NCBI GenBank assembly: GCA_035297145.1
Contig: DATGZN010000063.1
Coordinates: forward strand, 186,001-250,000
Reading direction: 5' to 3'
Source: QHXW01 sp035297145
GTDB taxonomy: Bacteria > Acidobacteriota > Terriglobia > Bryobacterales > Bryobacteraceae
Length of the DNA: 64,000 bases
In this document: piece after piece, positions 51,169 to 60,209 of the stretch
How positions within the stretch are numbered: the stretch's first letter is position 1
Layout: every line of letters begins with the position of its first letter
Notes under the pieces: model-generated
Database searches by the model: none
Told to the model about the DNA's origin: nothing
What the model saw: only the letters and a program-made list of their open reading frames with translations
Made by a program: the position numbers and the translations under genes

Positions 51169-52074
51169 ATGTGCGGCATCGTCGGATTTTTCGCGAAGGA
51201 CGGTGAACAGGCCGAGGTCGGGCGAACTATCCTCGGCATGCTCCGCGCTCTCGGGTGCCGCGGTCCCGATTCCGCCGGCGTTGCTCTTTTCGGAACGCCG
51301 GATGACGGCCGCTTCACGGTGCGTGTCAAATTGGGGGAAAGTGGCGATCTGGAATCGAGGGCCCGCCAGATGGCCGCCCGGCTGGAGACGATTCCGGGAT
51401 GCAGTCAGTTCTCGGCCACATCCTCCTACGCACGTTTTCTGGCCGGCGGCGAGACCGATTTCAACCACCTCGCATCCACGATCGAATCACTTAACAAGGA
51501 CTTCGAGGTTGTCAGCGTCGGCCGCCGTTTGGAAATCATCAAGCAGACCGGCTCGCCGGATAATCTCGAGAAGACCTACGGTGTATCGCATTTTCGGGGC
51601 ACGCACGGCATCGGCCACACACGGCTCTCCACGGAATCCCGCGTGGATCTCAGCCACTCGCAGCCGTTCTGGAGCCACGGTTTTCCGGACTTGGCCATCG
51701 TCCATAACGGGCATATCACCAACTACCATCAGCTTCGTCGCAGGTACGAGCAGCGTGGCGTGCACTTTTACACCGAGAACGATTCTGAAGTGGTAGCGAT
51801 TTACCTGGCTGAGCAGCTGAACAAAGGTGCAAGCCTGCAGAAGGCGCTGGAGGGCATGTTGCGGGATCTGGACGGATCCTACAGTTGTCTGGCCGCCACT
51901 GAGCGCCAACTCGGGTTCGTGAAGGACGCATTTGCCCTCAAGCCCCTAGTTATGGCCGAAACCGACGACTTCGTCGCGGTCGCCACCGAAGAGATCGCCC
52001 TTCGCTCAGCGCTGCCAGGCAAGTACTCGGTACGCGAAGCGCAAGTCAGAGAAGTGCGGGTATGGCAGAGATAA
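51169..52074 (+). CDS. mgsA: Class II glutamine amidotransferase (N-methylglutamate synthase-like / GlxB)
   Basis: A 301-residue protein with an N-terminal nucleophile Cys2 (MCGIVGFF) and the class II glutamine amidotransferase fold (GTHGIGHTRLSTESRVDLSHSQPF, YTENDSEVVAIYL). In glutamate synthase this part transfers ammonia or amide nitrogen; with the next two genes it would form a three-part N-methylglutamate synthase. It is the first gene of a nine-gene operon and overlaps the next gene by 13 bases. The alternative name is GlxB. Start ATG 51169. Confidence 0.85.
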   Translation: MCGIVGFFAKDGEQAEVGRTILGMLRALGCRGPDSAGVALFGTPDDGRFTVRVKLGESGDLESRARQMAARLETIPGCSQFSATSSYARFLAGGETDFNHLASTIESLNKDFEVVSVGRRLEIIKQTGSPDNLEKTYGVSHFRGTHGIGHTRLSTESRVDLSHSQPFWSHGFPDLAIVHNGHITNYHQLRRRYEQRGVHFYTENDSEVVAIYLAEQLNKGASLQKALEGMLRDLDGSYSCLAATERQLGFVKDAFALKPLVMAETDDFVAVATEEIALRSALPGKYSVREAQVREVRVWQR

Positions 52075-52760
52075 CCTGCGGCGGCCGGACGACTCGCGAG
52101 ATCAACGCGGAGATCCGCCGGGCCATCGCTGCCGGCGAACGGGAAATCGTGGTGCAGGACCCGGGCGCCCGCCACAATCTGGGTGTCGCAGTTTTGGAAC
52201 TCGTGCGCATTCGCTTCGAGGGCAGTGTCGGGTACTATTGCGCCGGCATGATTGACGGGCCGCGCATCGAAATCGATGCGAGCGCCGGCTGGGGCCTGGC
52301 GGAATCCATGATGAGTGGCGAGGTGGTGGTACGCGGCAGTGCGGGTAACGGCGCAGCGGCGGCCATCCGCGGGGGAACAGTCGTGATTCATGGTGATGCC
52401 GCGGCCAGGCTGGGAGTCTCTATGAAGGGCGGCACGGTGTTGGTTGCGGGAAGTTGCGGATACATGGCGGGCTTCATGGGCCAAAAGGGACGGCTGGTGG
52501 TCTGCGGCGATGCGGGCGACGCCTTTGCGGATTCCCTGTATGAAACTCAGTGCTTCGTTGGCGGCAGCATCCAGGGTCTGGGCACCGACGCCGTGGTGGA
52601 GGAACCATCCCAGGAGGATGTCGCCTGGCTCGATTCGACACTTGCTGAATATCTTCCCGGCGCCGCTCAGCGCGGTCGAAATTTCAAAAAGGTCGTGGCC
52701 GGCCGCAAGCTCTGGAATTTCGACAAACGCGAGTGGAAAGTCTGGCAGGAGGCGCTGTGA
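52062..52760 (+). CDS. mgsB: Glutamate synthase GXGXG domain protein (GlxC-like)
   Basis: A 232-residue beta-helix domain equivalent to the C-terminal GXGXG part of glutamate synthase alpha. It shows repeated Gly-rich turns (GNGAAAAIRGGTVVIHGDAAARLGVSMKGGTVLVAGSCGYMAGFMGQKG). In the N-methylglutamate synthase this would be a separate structural subunit. It overlaps both neighbours (13 and 4 bases), so expression is tightly coupled. Alternative name GlxC. Confidence 0.85.
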   Translation: MAEITCGGRTTREINAEIRRAIAAGEREIVVQDPGARHNLGVAVLELVRIRFEGSVGYYCAGMIDGPRIEIDASAGWGLAESMMSGEVVVRGSAGNGAAAAIRGGTVVIHGDAAARLGVSMKGGTVLVAGSCGYMAGFMGQKGRLVVCGDAGDAFADSLYETQCFVGGSIQGLGTDAVVEEPSQEDVAWLDSTLAEYLPGAAQRGRNFKKVVAGRKLWNFDKREWKVWQEAL

Positions 52761-54067
52761 AAGACGTTTTGCGGTCCTCCGCGACATTTCAACCTGCCGT
52801 CATCGAGGACATCCAGACCAAGGCAGCATCCGGACTGTATCGCATCCGCGGTTGGGGCACTCTGCGCGAGCGCCGCTGGGCCACCTTCGACGACCTCACG
52901 TTTCTCCCCTGTTCGCTGACGCGCATTCCGCTCGAAGGCTATCGCGAAAAGTGTTCCACCAAGACCGTGTTGGGCACACGATTTGCGCGCAAGCCGATCG
53001 AGCTCGATATCCCGGTGATGATCACCGGCATGAGCTGGGGTGCGCTCTCATACAACGCCAAAGTGGCGCTGGCGCGCGGCGCACGGACTGTGGGCTCCTC
53101 CAACACCACCGGCGACGGCGGCATGCTGATGGCCGAGCGTGAAAACAGCCGGACGTTGATTTACGAAGTGCTGCCCTCGCGATACGGCATCAACATCCAC
53201 CACATGCGCATGGCTGACGCCATTGAGTTGACCATTGGGCAAGGCGCCAAACCGGGCACTGGCGGATTGCTGCTCGGGTCGAAGATCTCGGATGTGATCG
53301 CTAAACAACGCGATCTGCCGGTGGGCGTGGATCAGCGCAGCCCGGCGCGTCACCCCGATTTTCTCGGACCAGACGACATGATCATCAAGGTCGAAGAGTT
53401 GCGCGAGGCGACCGATTGGCAGATCCCCATCTTCATCAAGATGGGCGCGAGCCGCGTATTCGATGACGTAAAGCTCGCGGCCAAGGCCGGTGCGGATGTG
53501 ATTGTGGTGGACGGTATGGAGGGTGGCACGGGCGCATCGCCCGCGATTTTGCAGGAGCACACCGGCATTCCGACACTCGCCGCGGTCTGCGAAGCTCGCG
53601 CGGCGCTTGAAGATATTGGCCTCTATGGCGAAGTGCAGTTGATCATCGCCGGCGGTCTCCGTGACGGCGTGGACGCCGCCAAAGCTATCGCGCTCGGGGC
53701 GGACGCCGTATATATAGGTACCGCGGCGCTGATCGCGCTCAATTGCAACCGGCCGTTGTACGTCGAAGATTACCAACAGTTGGGCACCGAGCCGCACCAT
53801 TGTCATCACTGCCACACCGGTCGCTGCCCGGTGGGAATCACGACACAGGATCCGGAATTGATGAAGCGGCTGGATATCGACGAAGGCGCGGAGCGAGTTG
53901 CCAATCTGCTGCGTGCCATGACGCTCGAGATCCAGATGCTGGCGCGCGCATGCGGCAAGTCGGATATTCATCATCTCGAGCCGGAGGACATGGCAGCGCT
54001 GTCCATGGAGGCATCTGCTATCTGCGGCATTCCCCTGGCCGGAACGAGAAAGGTCTTCGGGAGGTGA
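52757..54067 (+). CDS. mgsC: FMN/Fe-S glutamate synthase domain protein (GlxD-like)
   Basis: A 436-residue (beta/alpha)8 FMN domain of glutamate synthase type: MITGMSWGALSYNAKVALARGA, VVDGMEGGTGASPAIL, LIIAGGLRDGVDAAKAIALGADAVYIGTAALIAL, and a likely iron-sulfur site CHHCHTGRCPVG. It would carry out the reductive or transfer step of N-methylglutamate synthase. GTG 52757 shares GTGA with the mgsB stop and has AGGAGG upstream. Alternative name GlxD. Confidence 0.88.
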   Translation: MKDVLRSSATFQPAVIEDIQTKAASGLYRIRGWGTLRERRWATFDDLTFLPCSLTRIPLEGYREKCSTKTVLGTRFARKPIELDIPVMITGMSWGALSYNAKVALARGARTVGSSNTTGDGGMLMAERENSRTLIYEVLPSRYGINIHHMRMADAIELTIGQGAKPGTGGLLLGSKISDVIAKQRDLPVGVDQRSPARHPDFLGPDDMIIKVEELREATDWQIPIFIKMGASRVFDDVKLAAKAGADVIVVDGMEGGTGASPAILQEHTGIPTLAAVCEARAALEDIGLYGEVQLIIAGGLRDGVDAAKAIALGADAVYIGTAALIALNCNRPLYVEDYQQLGTEPHHCHHCHTGRCPVGITTQDPELMKRLDIDEGAERVANLLRAMTLEIQMLARACGKSDIHHLEPEDMAALSMEASAICGIPLAGTRKVFGR

Positions 54068-54071
54068 TGGC

Positions 54072-54323
54072 GTGTCGTTCCTGATTCCCTGCCCTCACTG
54101 CGGCAACCGTAGTGTCTACGAATTCCGCTTTGGCGGCGAGGTAAAAACCAGGCCGCAGCCCGATGCGCCGGCCACCGACTGGATGGAGTACACATATACG
54201 AAAACGAACGAAGCGGGCGTGCAGAAGGAGTGGTGGTTTCATCGGTCGGGTTGCCGGCAATGGCTCCAGGCATTGAGAAATACGACGACGAATGAAGTTC
54301 TCGAGGCATTTTTTCCCGAATAA
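54072..54323 (+). CDS. mgdB: Heterotetrameric flavoenzyme delta subunit (SoxD/MgdB-like)
   Basis: An 83-residue protein matching sarcosine oxidase delta: IPCPHCGNRSVYEFRFGGEV and EWWFHRSGCRQWLQALRNTTTNEVLEAF. The Cys pair CPHC with a downstream His and Cys can bind zinc. GTG 54072 is four bases after the previous stop; its stop overlaps the start of the alpha subunit (TAATG). Confidence 0.88.
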   Translation: MSFLIPCPHCGNRSVYEFRFGGEVKTRPQPDAPATDWMEYTYTKTNEAGVQKEWWFHRSGCRQWLQALRNTTTNEVLEAFFPE

Positions 54324-56980
54324 TGGCTGACAACCCGGATCGGTTCACATTTCAATTCGACGGCGAAGCCATCGAGGCACGCCCCGGCGATACCGTAGCA
54401 TCGGCGCTTTACCGCGCCGGGCGCCGAATTTTCACCCGCAGCTTCAAGTACCACCGCCCGCGCGGTTTGCTCTGTCTGGCGGGCAAGTGCCCCAACTGCA
54501 TGATGAATGTGGACGGCACTCCCAACGTGAGAGCGTGCATTACACCTGCGCGCGCCGGAATGGCGGTGCGGCACCAGAATGCGTATCCGTCGCTCGACAA
54601 CGATTGGTTATCGGCGGTGCAGCACCTCGATCGGCTGATGCCCGTGGGCTGGTACTACAAGACCATGACGCACGAATGGTCGTGGCACGCCGCCGAGCCT
54701 TTCATTCGCAAAGTCGCCGGGTTAGGCGAGGTCCCGGAGCCGGGCGCTGGCTCCAAGGATTACGAGCATGCCTGGATGCATGCGGAGGTCGCGGTGATTG
54801 GCGGCGGACCATCTGGATTGCAGGCAGCGCTCGATCTTGCCAAGAGCGGCGCTCAAGTTGTGCTCATCGATGATCAGCCCGAACTGGGTGGCCACCTCCG
54901 GTATCGCAAGCGGGTGGGCGCGGTTCCAACCGCTGTGATCGCGCAGCTCCAGTCGATGCCGTCCGTCGAAATTATTTCGCGAGCGTACTGTTTCGGACTG
55001 TACGAAGGAAACCTGCTGGGCGTGCTGCAGGCGAACCCGCACGCCGGCGCGATCGAGCGTCTGATTCACCTGCGAGCGAAGCGCGTCGTGGTCGCCACGG
55101 GCGCTTACGAAGTTCCGTTCACCTTCGAGAACAACGATCTGCCGGGCGTAATGCTTTCCTCCGCCGTTCAGAGGCTCATCCATCTCCACGGCATCAAGCC
55201 TGGCGAGCGTGCCGTGGTGCTTTCGGGCGGCGCGCAAGGCGATGAGATTGCGGACGACCTGCGTGCGGTCGGCATCGAGTTGGTCTCGGTCCTTTCACCC
55301 GATGAAGTTATCTCTGCAATCGGCTCCTCGCACGTGACAGGCATTCGAACCCATAACGGCCAATTCGCTTGTGACCTGGTCGTCATGTGCGGGCACCGTG
55401 TCCCGGATGCCGGTCTGCTGCACCAGGCGGGCGGAAAGCTGATGTGGAATCAGGATCGCGGTGCGTTCTTGCCCGCGGATCTGCCGCCGAATGTGAGCGC
55501 GGCGGGTGAGGTCGCCGGCGCCTGGCTCACCCGCGCTATGCCGTTTCCGCCCAAGCACGTGCCCTTCAACAAGCGCTCGTTCGTTTGTTTTTGCTCCGAC
55601 GTCAGCACGGCTGATCTCCGTGACGGCATTAACGAGGGCTTCGATCATATCGAAACTCTCAAACGCTACACCACCCTCACCATGGGTCCGTGCCAGGGCA
55701 GGATGTGCCAGTTGGCGGGCATCGGCGTCTGTGCGCACGAGACGGGCCGTACCATGGCGGAGACGGGCGTCACCACCGCCCGGCCGCCGAATCCATCGGT
55801 TTCGCTCGGCGCGCTCGCGGGTCCACGCCATCATCCCATCCGCCGTACGCCCATGCACGATGCACATGATCAGTCGGGCGCGGTCTGGATGGATATGGGC
55901 GAGTGGAAGCGGCCTCGCTACTACAAGCACGCCTCGTGTAACACGGAACGTTCCTGCGTCGAAGCTGAGTACCGCGCCGTACGCGAGCGAGCTGGACTCA
56001 TCGACGTCAGTACGTTGGGAAAGCTCGACGTCAAGGGTCGCGACGCCGGTAAGCTTCTGGATAAGGTCTACACCAATCGCTTCTCCGACCTGAAGCCCGG
56101 CCGCGTTCGCTATTCCGTTCTGTGCGATGAAGCCGGAATCATGCTGGATGACGGCACCATTTCGCGGCTCGCCGAAGATCACTACTTCATCACCACGACC
56201 ACAGGCAATCTCGATTTCGTCCAGCAGTGGCTCGAATGGTGGCTGGTGGGAACGGGCTGGGACGTCCACATTACGAATGTCACCGGCGGACGAGCGGCCG
56301 TGAACCTGGCAGGTCCGCAAGCGCGCGATGTTCTCAAAACCCTCACGACCTGCGATCTTTCGAGCAAGGCGTTCCCCTACATGGCGTGCCGCGAAGCGGA
56401 CGTGGCGGAAGTGCCAGCGCTGCTGATGCGCATAGGGTTCGTCGGCGAAACCGGCTGGGAGATTCACTTTCCTGCCGAATATGGCGAATATCTTTGGTCG
56501 AAACTGCTGGAAGCCGGCAAGGCATTCGATCTCCGCCCGTTCGGCGTCGAGGCCCAGCGCTTGCTTCGCCTGGAGAAGCGGCACGTGATCGTGGGCGTGG
56601 ATACCGACGCGCTCTCGAATCCTTACGAAGCGGGCATGGCTTGGGTGGCCAAGCTCGATAAGCCCGATTTCATTGGACGCAACGCGTTGTCGCGCCAGGC
56701 CGAAGCCAAACCCGAGCAGAGCCTGGTAGGTTTCATCATGAACGATGACGCAGTGCCACAGGATGGCGCCGCGATCCTCGTGGGTGGCATGCTGGCCGGC
56801 CGTGTTACGAGTTCACGTTACTCGCCGAAAAATGGGAAAGCCGTCGGGCTCGCTTGGGTGGCCGCGAAATCTGCGGCAGATGGCGCTGAGATCGAAATCC
56901 GCGTGAACGGCGGCACCGCGCGCGCGCGCATCGTGCAGGAAGCTTTTTACGATCCTGCCGGTGAGCGCCTGAAAATGTGA
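54323..56980 (+). CDS. mgdC: Heterotetrameric flavoenzyme alpha subunit (SoxA/MgdC-like)
   Basis: An 885-residue protein: Fer2-like N-terminal domain with Cys51, Cys56, Cys59 and Cys72, a nucleotide-binding Rossmann fold (VAVIGGGPSGLQAALDLA, about 155-175), a BFD-like segment with Cys422, Cys424, Cys457 and Cys462, then a C-terminal aminomethyltransferase-like domain from about 510 (ERAGLIDVSTLGKLDVKG...). The last domain would take the C1 group on tetrahydrofolate. The two complete Cys sets suggest two [2Fe-2S] clusters, which points to a dehydrogenase more than an oxygen-using sarcosine oxidase. It is about 80 residues shorter than I recall for SoxA. ATG overlaps the delta-subunit stop. Confidence 0.88.
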   Translation: MADNPDRFTFQFDGEAIEARPGDTVASALYRAGRRIFTRSFKYHRPRGLLCLAGKCPNCMMNVDGTPNVRACITPARAGMAVRHQNAYPSLDNDWLSAVQHLDRLMPVGWYYKTMTHEWSWHAAEPFIRKVAGLGEVPEPGAGSKDYEHAWMHAEVAVIGGGPSGLQAALDLAKSGAQVVLIDDQPELGGHLRYRKRVGAVPTAVIAQLQSMPSVEIISRAYCFGLYEGNLLGVLQANPHAGAIERLIHLRAKRVVVATGAYEVPFTFENNDLPGVMLSSAVQRLIHLHGIKPGERAVVLSGGAQGDEIADDLRAVGIELVSVLSPDEVISAIGSSHVTGIRTHNGQFACDLVVMCGHRVPDAGLLHQAGGKLMWNQDRGAFLPADLPPNVSAAGEVAGAWLTRAMPFPPKHVPFNKRSFVCFCSDVSTADLRDGINEGFDHIETLKRYTTLTMGPCQGRMCQLAGIGVCAHETGRTMAETGVTTARPPNPSVSLGALAGPRHHPIRRTPMHDAHDQSGAVWMDMGEWKRPRYYKHASCNTERSCVEAEYRAVRERAGLIDVSTLGKLDVKGRDAGKLLDKVYTNRFSDLKPGRVRYSVLCDEAGIMLDDGTISRLAEDHYFITTTTGNLDFVQQWLEWWLVGTGWDVHITNVTGGRAAVNLAGPQARDVLKTLTTCDLSSKAFPYMACREADVAEVPALLMRIGFVGETGWEIHFPAEYGEYLWSKLLEAGKAFDLRPFGVEAQRLLRLEKRHVIVGVDTDALSNPYEAGMAWVAKLDKPDFIGRNALSRQAEAKPEQSLVGFIMNDDAVPQDGAAILVGGMLAGRVTSSRYSPKNGKAVGLAWVAAKSAADGAEIEIRVNGGTARARIVQEAFYDPAGERLKM

Positions 56981-57633
56981 CCATGCCCGCCATCCGCCAC
57001 ACGCCTTTGTTTCACGCGCACGAGCAAGCGGGCGCCAGCCTGATGGAGCATCACGGCTGGCGTGTACCGGCGTACTTCACCTTTGCGCAGAAAGAGGCGG
57101 AGCAACTCTCGAAAAGAGCCGGCCTCGGCGATCTGAGCTGGATGACGAAGCTGGATCTCAAAGGCTGGGGCCTCAAGACTCCGCCGCCGGTTGGCGACGG
57201 CCGCGCCTGGTCTCTTGGGCCGGATCATTATCTGGTGGCCTGTGCGCCGCCGAAACGGGAAGCCATCACCGCTGATCTGCTTTCGTCGCCCGCTTCTCGG
57301 GATCTCTCGCTGCCGCCCCCCATCTACATCACGGATGTGACGTCCGTTTACGCGCAGTTTCTTCTTGCCGGGCCGCGAAGCCGCGACATCCTGCGCAAGC
57401 TGACTTCATTGAATGTATCGGCTTTGGAAAACCTTGCCTGCGGCCAAGCTAGCCTCGCGCACGTGCACAGCATGGTGTTGCGCGACGACTTCCAAGACTT
57501 ACTGGCGTTCCACATTCTAGTGAGCCGGGAGTACGGTGAAAGCGTCTGGGAAGCCATTCTGCACGCGGGGCATGAGTTTGAACTGGCGCCCTTCGGATTG
57601 AAAGCGCTCGAATTCCTGGGTGGCGCGGCGTGA
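56977..57633 (+). CDS. mgdD: Heterotetrameric flavoenzyme gamma subunit (SoxG/MgdD-like)
   Basis: A 218-residue protein resembling sarcosine oxidase gamma, itself related to the aminomethyltransferase fold: ARHTPLFHAHEQAGASLMEHHGW and SGLGDLSWMTKLDLKGWG start, and DVTSVYAQFLLAGPRSRDILRKLTSLNV. GTG 56977 overlaps the alpha stop by four bases (GTGA); ATG 56983 is an alternative. It is the least certain of the four by sequence but its place and length fit. Confidence 0.82.
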   Translation: MTMPAIRHTPLFHAHEQAGASLMEHHGWRVPAYFTFAQKEAEQLSKRAGLGDLSWMTKLDLKGWGLKTPPPVGDGRAWSLGPDHYLVACAPPKREAITADLLSSPASRDLSLPPPIYITDVTSVYAQFLLAGPRSRDILRKLTSLNVSALENLACGQASLAHVHSMVLRDDFQDLLAFHILVSREYGESVWEAILHAGHEFELAPFGLKALEFLGGAA

Positions 57634-58844
57634 TGCAGCTTTTCCGCAAGCAGCGCATGTGGCGCTCGCATGAGTTGAAGCCGGCCTACGACGTGGCCAT
57701 CATCGGCGCTGGCGTCCACGGACTCGGCATCGCCTACTACCTGGCCTCGCGGCACGGGATCCGCAATATCGCGGTGCTCGATCGCGGTTATCTGGGCTGC
57801 GGCAACAGCGGGCGCAACACGGCGATTATCCGATCCAATTACCGCACGCCCGAGGGTATCCCGTTCTACGAAGAATCCGTGCAGCTTTACCAGCAGCTCT
57901 CGCGAGAGCTGGAATGGAACCTGCTGTTCAGCCAGTGCGGGCATTTGACGCTGGCGCATACGGACTCCGCCATCGCCGGTCTGCGCGTGCGCGCCGAAAA
58001 CAATCAGGTGCTGGGTGTGGATAGCCGCGTGATCTACCGCGACGAGATCCGGCGGCTGGTCCCCACGATGGATATGAGCGACCGGCCGCGCTTGCCTATT
58101 CTGGCCGCTCTCTACCATCCGCCCGGCGGTATCATTCGTCACGATGCGGTCGTATGGGGTTACGCGCGGGCATGTGACCGGATGGGCATAGAGATTCATC
58201 CACATACGGAAGTAACCGGCGTCGGCGTGGCGCGCGGCAAGGCACAGAGCTTGGAGACGAACCGCGGCCAGATCTCTGCCGGCACCGTCGTCAACGCCAC
58301 GGCGGGCTGGGCGTCGATGGTGGCGAAACTGGCCGGCGTAACGCTGCCCATCGTTAGCCATCCGCTACAAGCTTGCGTCACGGAACCGCTCAAGCCATTT
58401 CTCGACAAAGTTATCGTCTCGGCCAGCCTCCACGTCTACGTGAATCAGACCGACAAGGGCGAGCTGGTGATCGGCGCCGAGATCGACCCGTATCAGTCCT
58501 ACAGCCTGAGGGGCACGCTGCCCACTCTTGAGCAGATGGCCTCCTACACGCTTGAGCTTTTCCCCCAGCTCTCCGGCCTGCGCGTGCTGCGTCAGTGGGC
58601 GGGAATCTGCGATATGACTCCGGATTACGCACCCATCATCGGGGTCTCACGGGAACTCGAAAATTACTTCGTCGACGTCGGTTGGGGAACCTATGGTTTC
58701 AAGGCCGCCCCCGCTGCGGCGAAAAATATGGCGGAGCTGATCGCGACTGGTAAAACGCCTAAGATCATTGAAGCTTTTTCGCCGGCACGATTTTACGGCG
58801 GGCAACTGGTCGGTGAGAAGGCGGCGGCCGCGGTTTCATCCTAA
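57630..58844 (+). CDS. mgdA: Heterotetrameric flavoenzyme beta subunit (SoxB/MgdA-like)
   Basis: A 404-residue FAD-dependent amine dehydrogenase of DAO type: VAIIGAGVHGLGIAYYLASRHG at the N-terminus, ISRSNYRTPEGIPFYEESVQLYQQL-like substrate helix, and WAGICDMTPDYAPIIGVSRELENYFVDVGWGTYGFKAAPAAAKNMAELI at the C-terminus. This subunit holds the site where the N-methyl amine is oxidised. GTG 57630 overlaps the previous stop; ATG 57633 is a neighbour. The gene completes a four-subunit set (delta, alpha, gamma, beta) in this order. Confidence 0.88.
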   Translation: MMQLFRKQRMWRSHELKPAYDVAIIGAGVHGLGIAYYLASRHGIRNIAVLDRGYLGCGNSGRNTAIIRSNYRTPEGIPFYEESVQLYQQLSRELEWNLLFSQCGHLTLAHTDSAIAGLRVRAENNQVLGVDSRVIYRDEIRRLVPTMDMSDRPRLPILAALYHPPGGIIRHDAVVWGYARACDRMGIEIHPHTEVTGVGVARGKAQSLETNRGQISAGTVVNATAGWASMVAKLAGVTLPIVSHPLQACVTEPLKPFLDKVIVSASLHVYVNQTDKGELVIGAEIDPYQSYSLRGTLPTLEQMASYTLELFPQLSGLRVLRQWAGICDMTPDYAPIIGVSRELENYFVDVGWGTYGFKAAPAAAKNMAELIATGKTPKIIEAFSPARFYGGQLVGEKAAAAVSS

Positions 58845-58856
58845 GTGAGGTTAGTC

Positions 58857-60188
58857 ATGCTGGATCAGATCAAGTCCATGGTCAAAGACAGCGGCATCGA
58901 ATACTTCTTCTGCTCCTTTGTGGAGCTGAGCGGGGCGCCGAAAGCTAAGCTGGTGCCCGCCACGCACATCGACGAGATGGCTCGCGAAGGCGCAGGCTTC
59001 GCCGGATTCGCTGCCGGAGACCTGAACCAGGGACCGCACGATCCCGACATCATGAGCATTCCGGATTTCAGATCTCTCATGGTGCTGCCTTGGCGGAAGA
59101 ACGTGGCCTGGGTGCCGGGCAATCTCCATGTGAACGGCCAACCTTGGCCTTATTGCCCGCGCACCATTCTGACACGCCAGTTGGAGCATGCGTGGCAGAA
59201 GGGTTATATCTTCCACGTCGGCGTGGAACCCGAGTTCATGCTGCTCAAGAAGAACTCGCGCGAAGAGTACGAACCCTGGGACGCCCTCGATAGCATCGCC
59301 AAGCCCTGTTACGATCTGCGCGCGTTGTATCGCAACCTCGACGTGATGACCACCTTGCTGCGCTACATACAGGAGCTGGGCTGGGACCCCTACGCCAACG
59401 ATCACGAGGACGCCAACTGCCAGTTTGAAATCAATTGGACCTACTCCGACGCGTTGACCACGGCCGATCGCAAGACGTTCTTTAAGTGGATGGTGCGGAC
59501 CGTGGCGGAGCAGCACGGACTGTGGGCAACCTTCATGCCCAAGCCGTTTGCCCACCTGACCGGAAATGGCGCGCACTATCACATGAGTCTGGCCGACGCC
59601 GAGAGCGGCAAGAACCTGTTCCTGGATGAGCACGACTCACTCGGTCTTTCGCAGTTGGCTCGCTGGTTCATGGGCGGATTGCTGCACCACGCCCGCGCGC
59701 TTGCGGCCGTCATCGCTCCGCTGGTGAACAGCTACAAACGCTTGATCCGCGGAGCGCCCCGCTCAGGCGCTACCTGGGCACCGGTGTACGTGACCTACGG
59801 CGCCTCGAACCGTACCCAAATGATCCGCATCCCAGGTCCTGGCCGCATCGAAAACCGTGCCGTCGATGGCGCTGCCAATCCCTACCTTGCGAGCGCCGCC
59901 ATGCTTGCCGCGGGACTCGACGGCATCGAGAACAAGATCGATCCCGGCCACGCCAACAGCGAAAATCTCTACGAGTTGCCCGAGCAGGAGCTCGAGCGCC
60001 GGAACATCACGTTCCTCCCCACCACGCTTCGTGAGGCGTTGGACTGTTTCGAGCGCGACACAGTCTTGCAGCAGGCTCTTGGCGGCGACTACGCTGCTTA
60101 TTACGCCGGAGTGAAACGCGAGGAGTGGCGCCAGTACCACCAGAGCATCAGCCAGTGGGAGCGCGACCACTACTTGCACACTTTCTAG
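58857..60188 (+). CDS. gmaS: Type III glutamine synthetase-like enzyme (GmaS-like)
   Basis: A 443-residue glutamine-synthetase-fold ligase with the ATP and glutamate motifs: VEPEFMLLKK, HEDANCQFEINW, GNGAHYHMSL and the Arg-rich segment of the active site (RGAPRSGATWAPVYVTYGASNRTQMIRIPGPGRIENRAVDGAANPYL). Length and place in an operon with N-methylglutamate synthase and dehydrogenase genes favour gamma-glutamylmethylamide synthetase (glutamate + methylamine + ATP), but an ordinary type III GlnT cannot be excluded without alignment. ATG 58857 has GTGAGG upstream; GTG 58845 is less likely. Confidence 0.8.
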   Translation: MLDQIKSMVKDSGIEYFFCSFVELSGAPKAKLVPATHIDEMAREGAGFAGFAAGDLNQGPHDPDIMSIPDFRSLMVLPWRKNVAWVPGNLHVNGQPWPYCPRTILTRQLEHAWQKGYIFHVGVEPEFMLLKKNSREEYEPWDALDSIAKPCYDLRALYRNLDVMTTLLRYIQELGWDPYANDHEDANCQFEINWTYSDALTTADRKTFFKWMVRTVAEQHGLWATFMPKPFAHLTGNGAHYHMSLADAESGKNLFLDEHDSLGLSQLARWFMGGLLHHARALAAVIAPLVNSYKRLIRGAPRSGATWAPVYVTYGASNRTQMIRIPGPGRIENRAVDGAANPYLASAAMLAAGLDGIENKIDPGHANSENLYELPEQELERRNITFLPTTLREALDCFERDTVLQQALGGDYAAYYAGVKREEWRQYHQSISQWERDHYLHTF

Positions 60189-60209
60189 GTTCTCTTGCAG
60201 ACAAGCTCA

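Noticed and set aside
55295..56584. 429-residue minus-strand open frame
   Set aside because: Antisense to the flavoenzyme alpha subunit, with no recognisable domain.
51169..60188. Plain sarcosine oxidase plus GlxBCD and GlnT set
   Set aside because: Kept as an alternative, but the joint presence of all three modules, the Fe-S cysteines in the alpha subunit and PurU favour the N-methylglutamate route.
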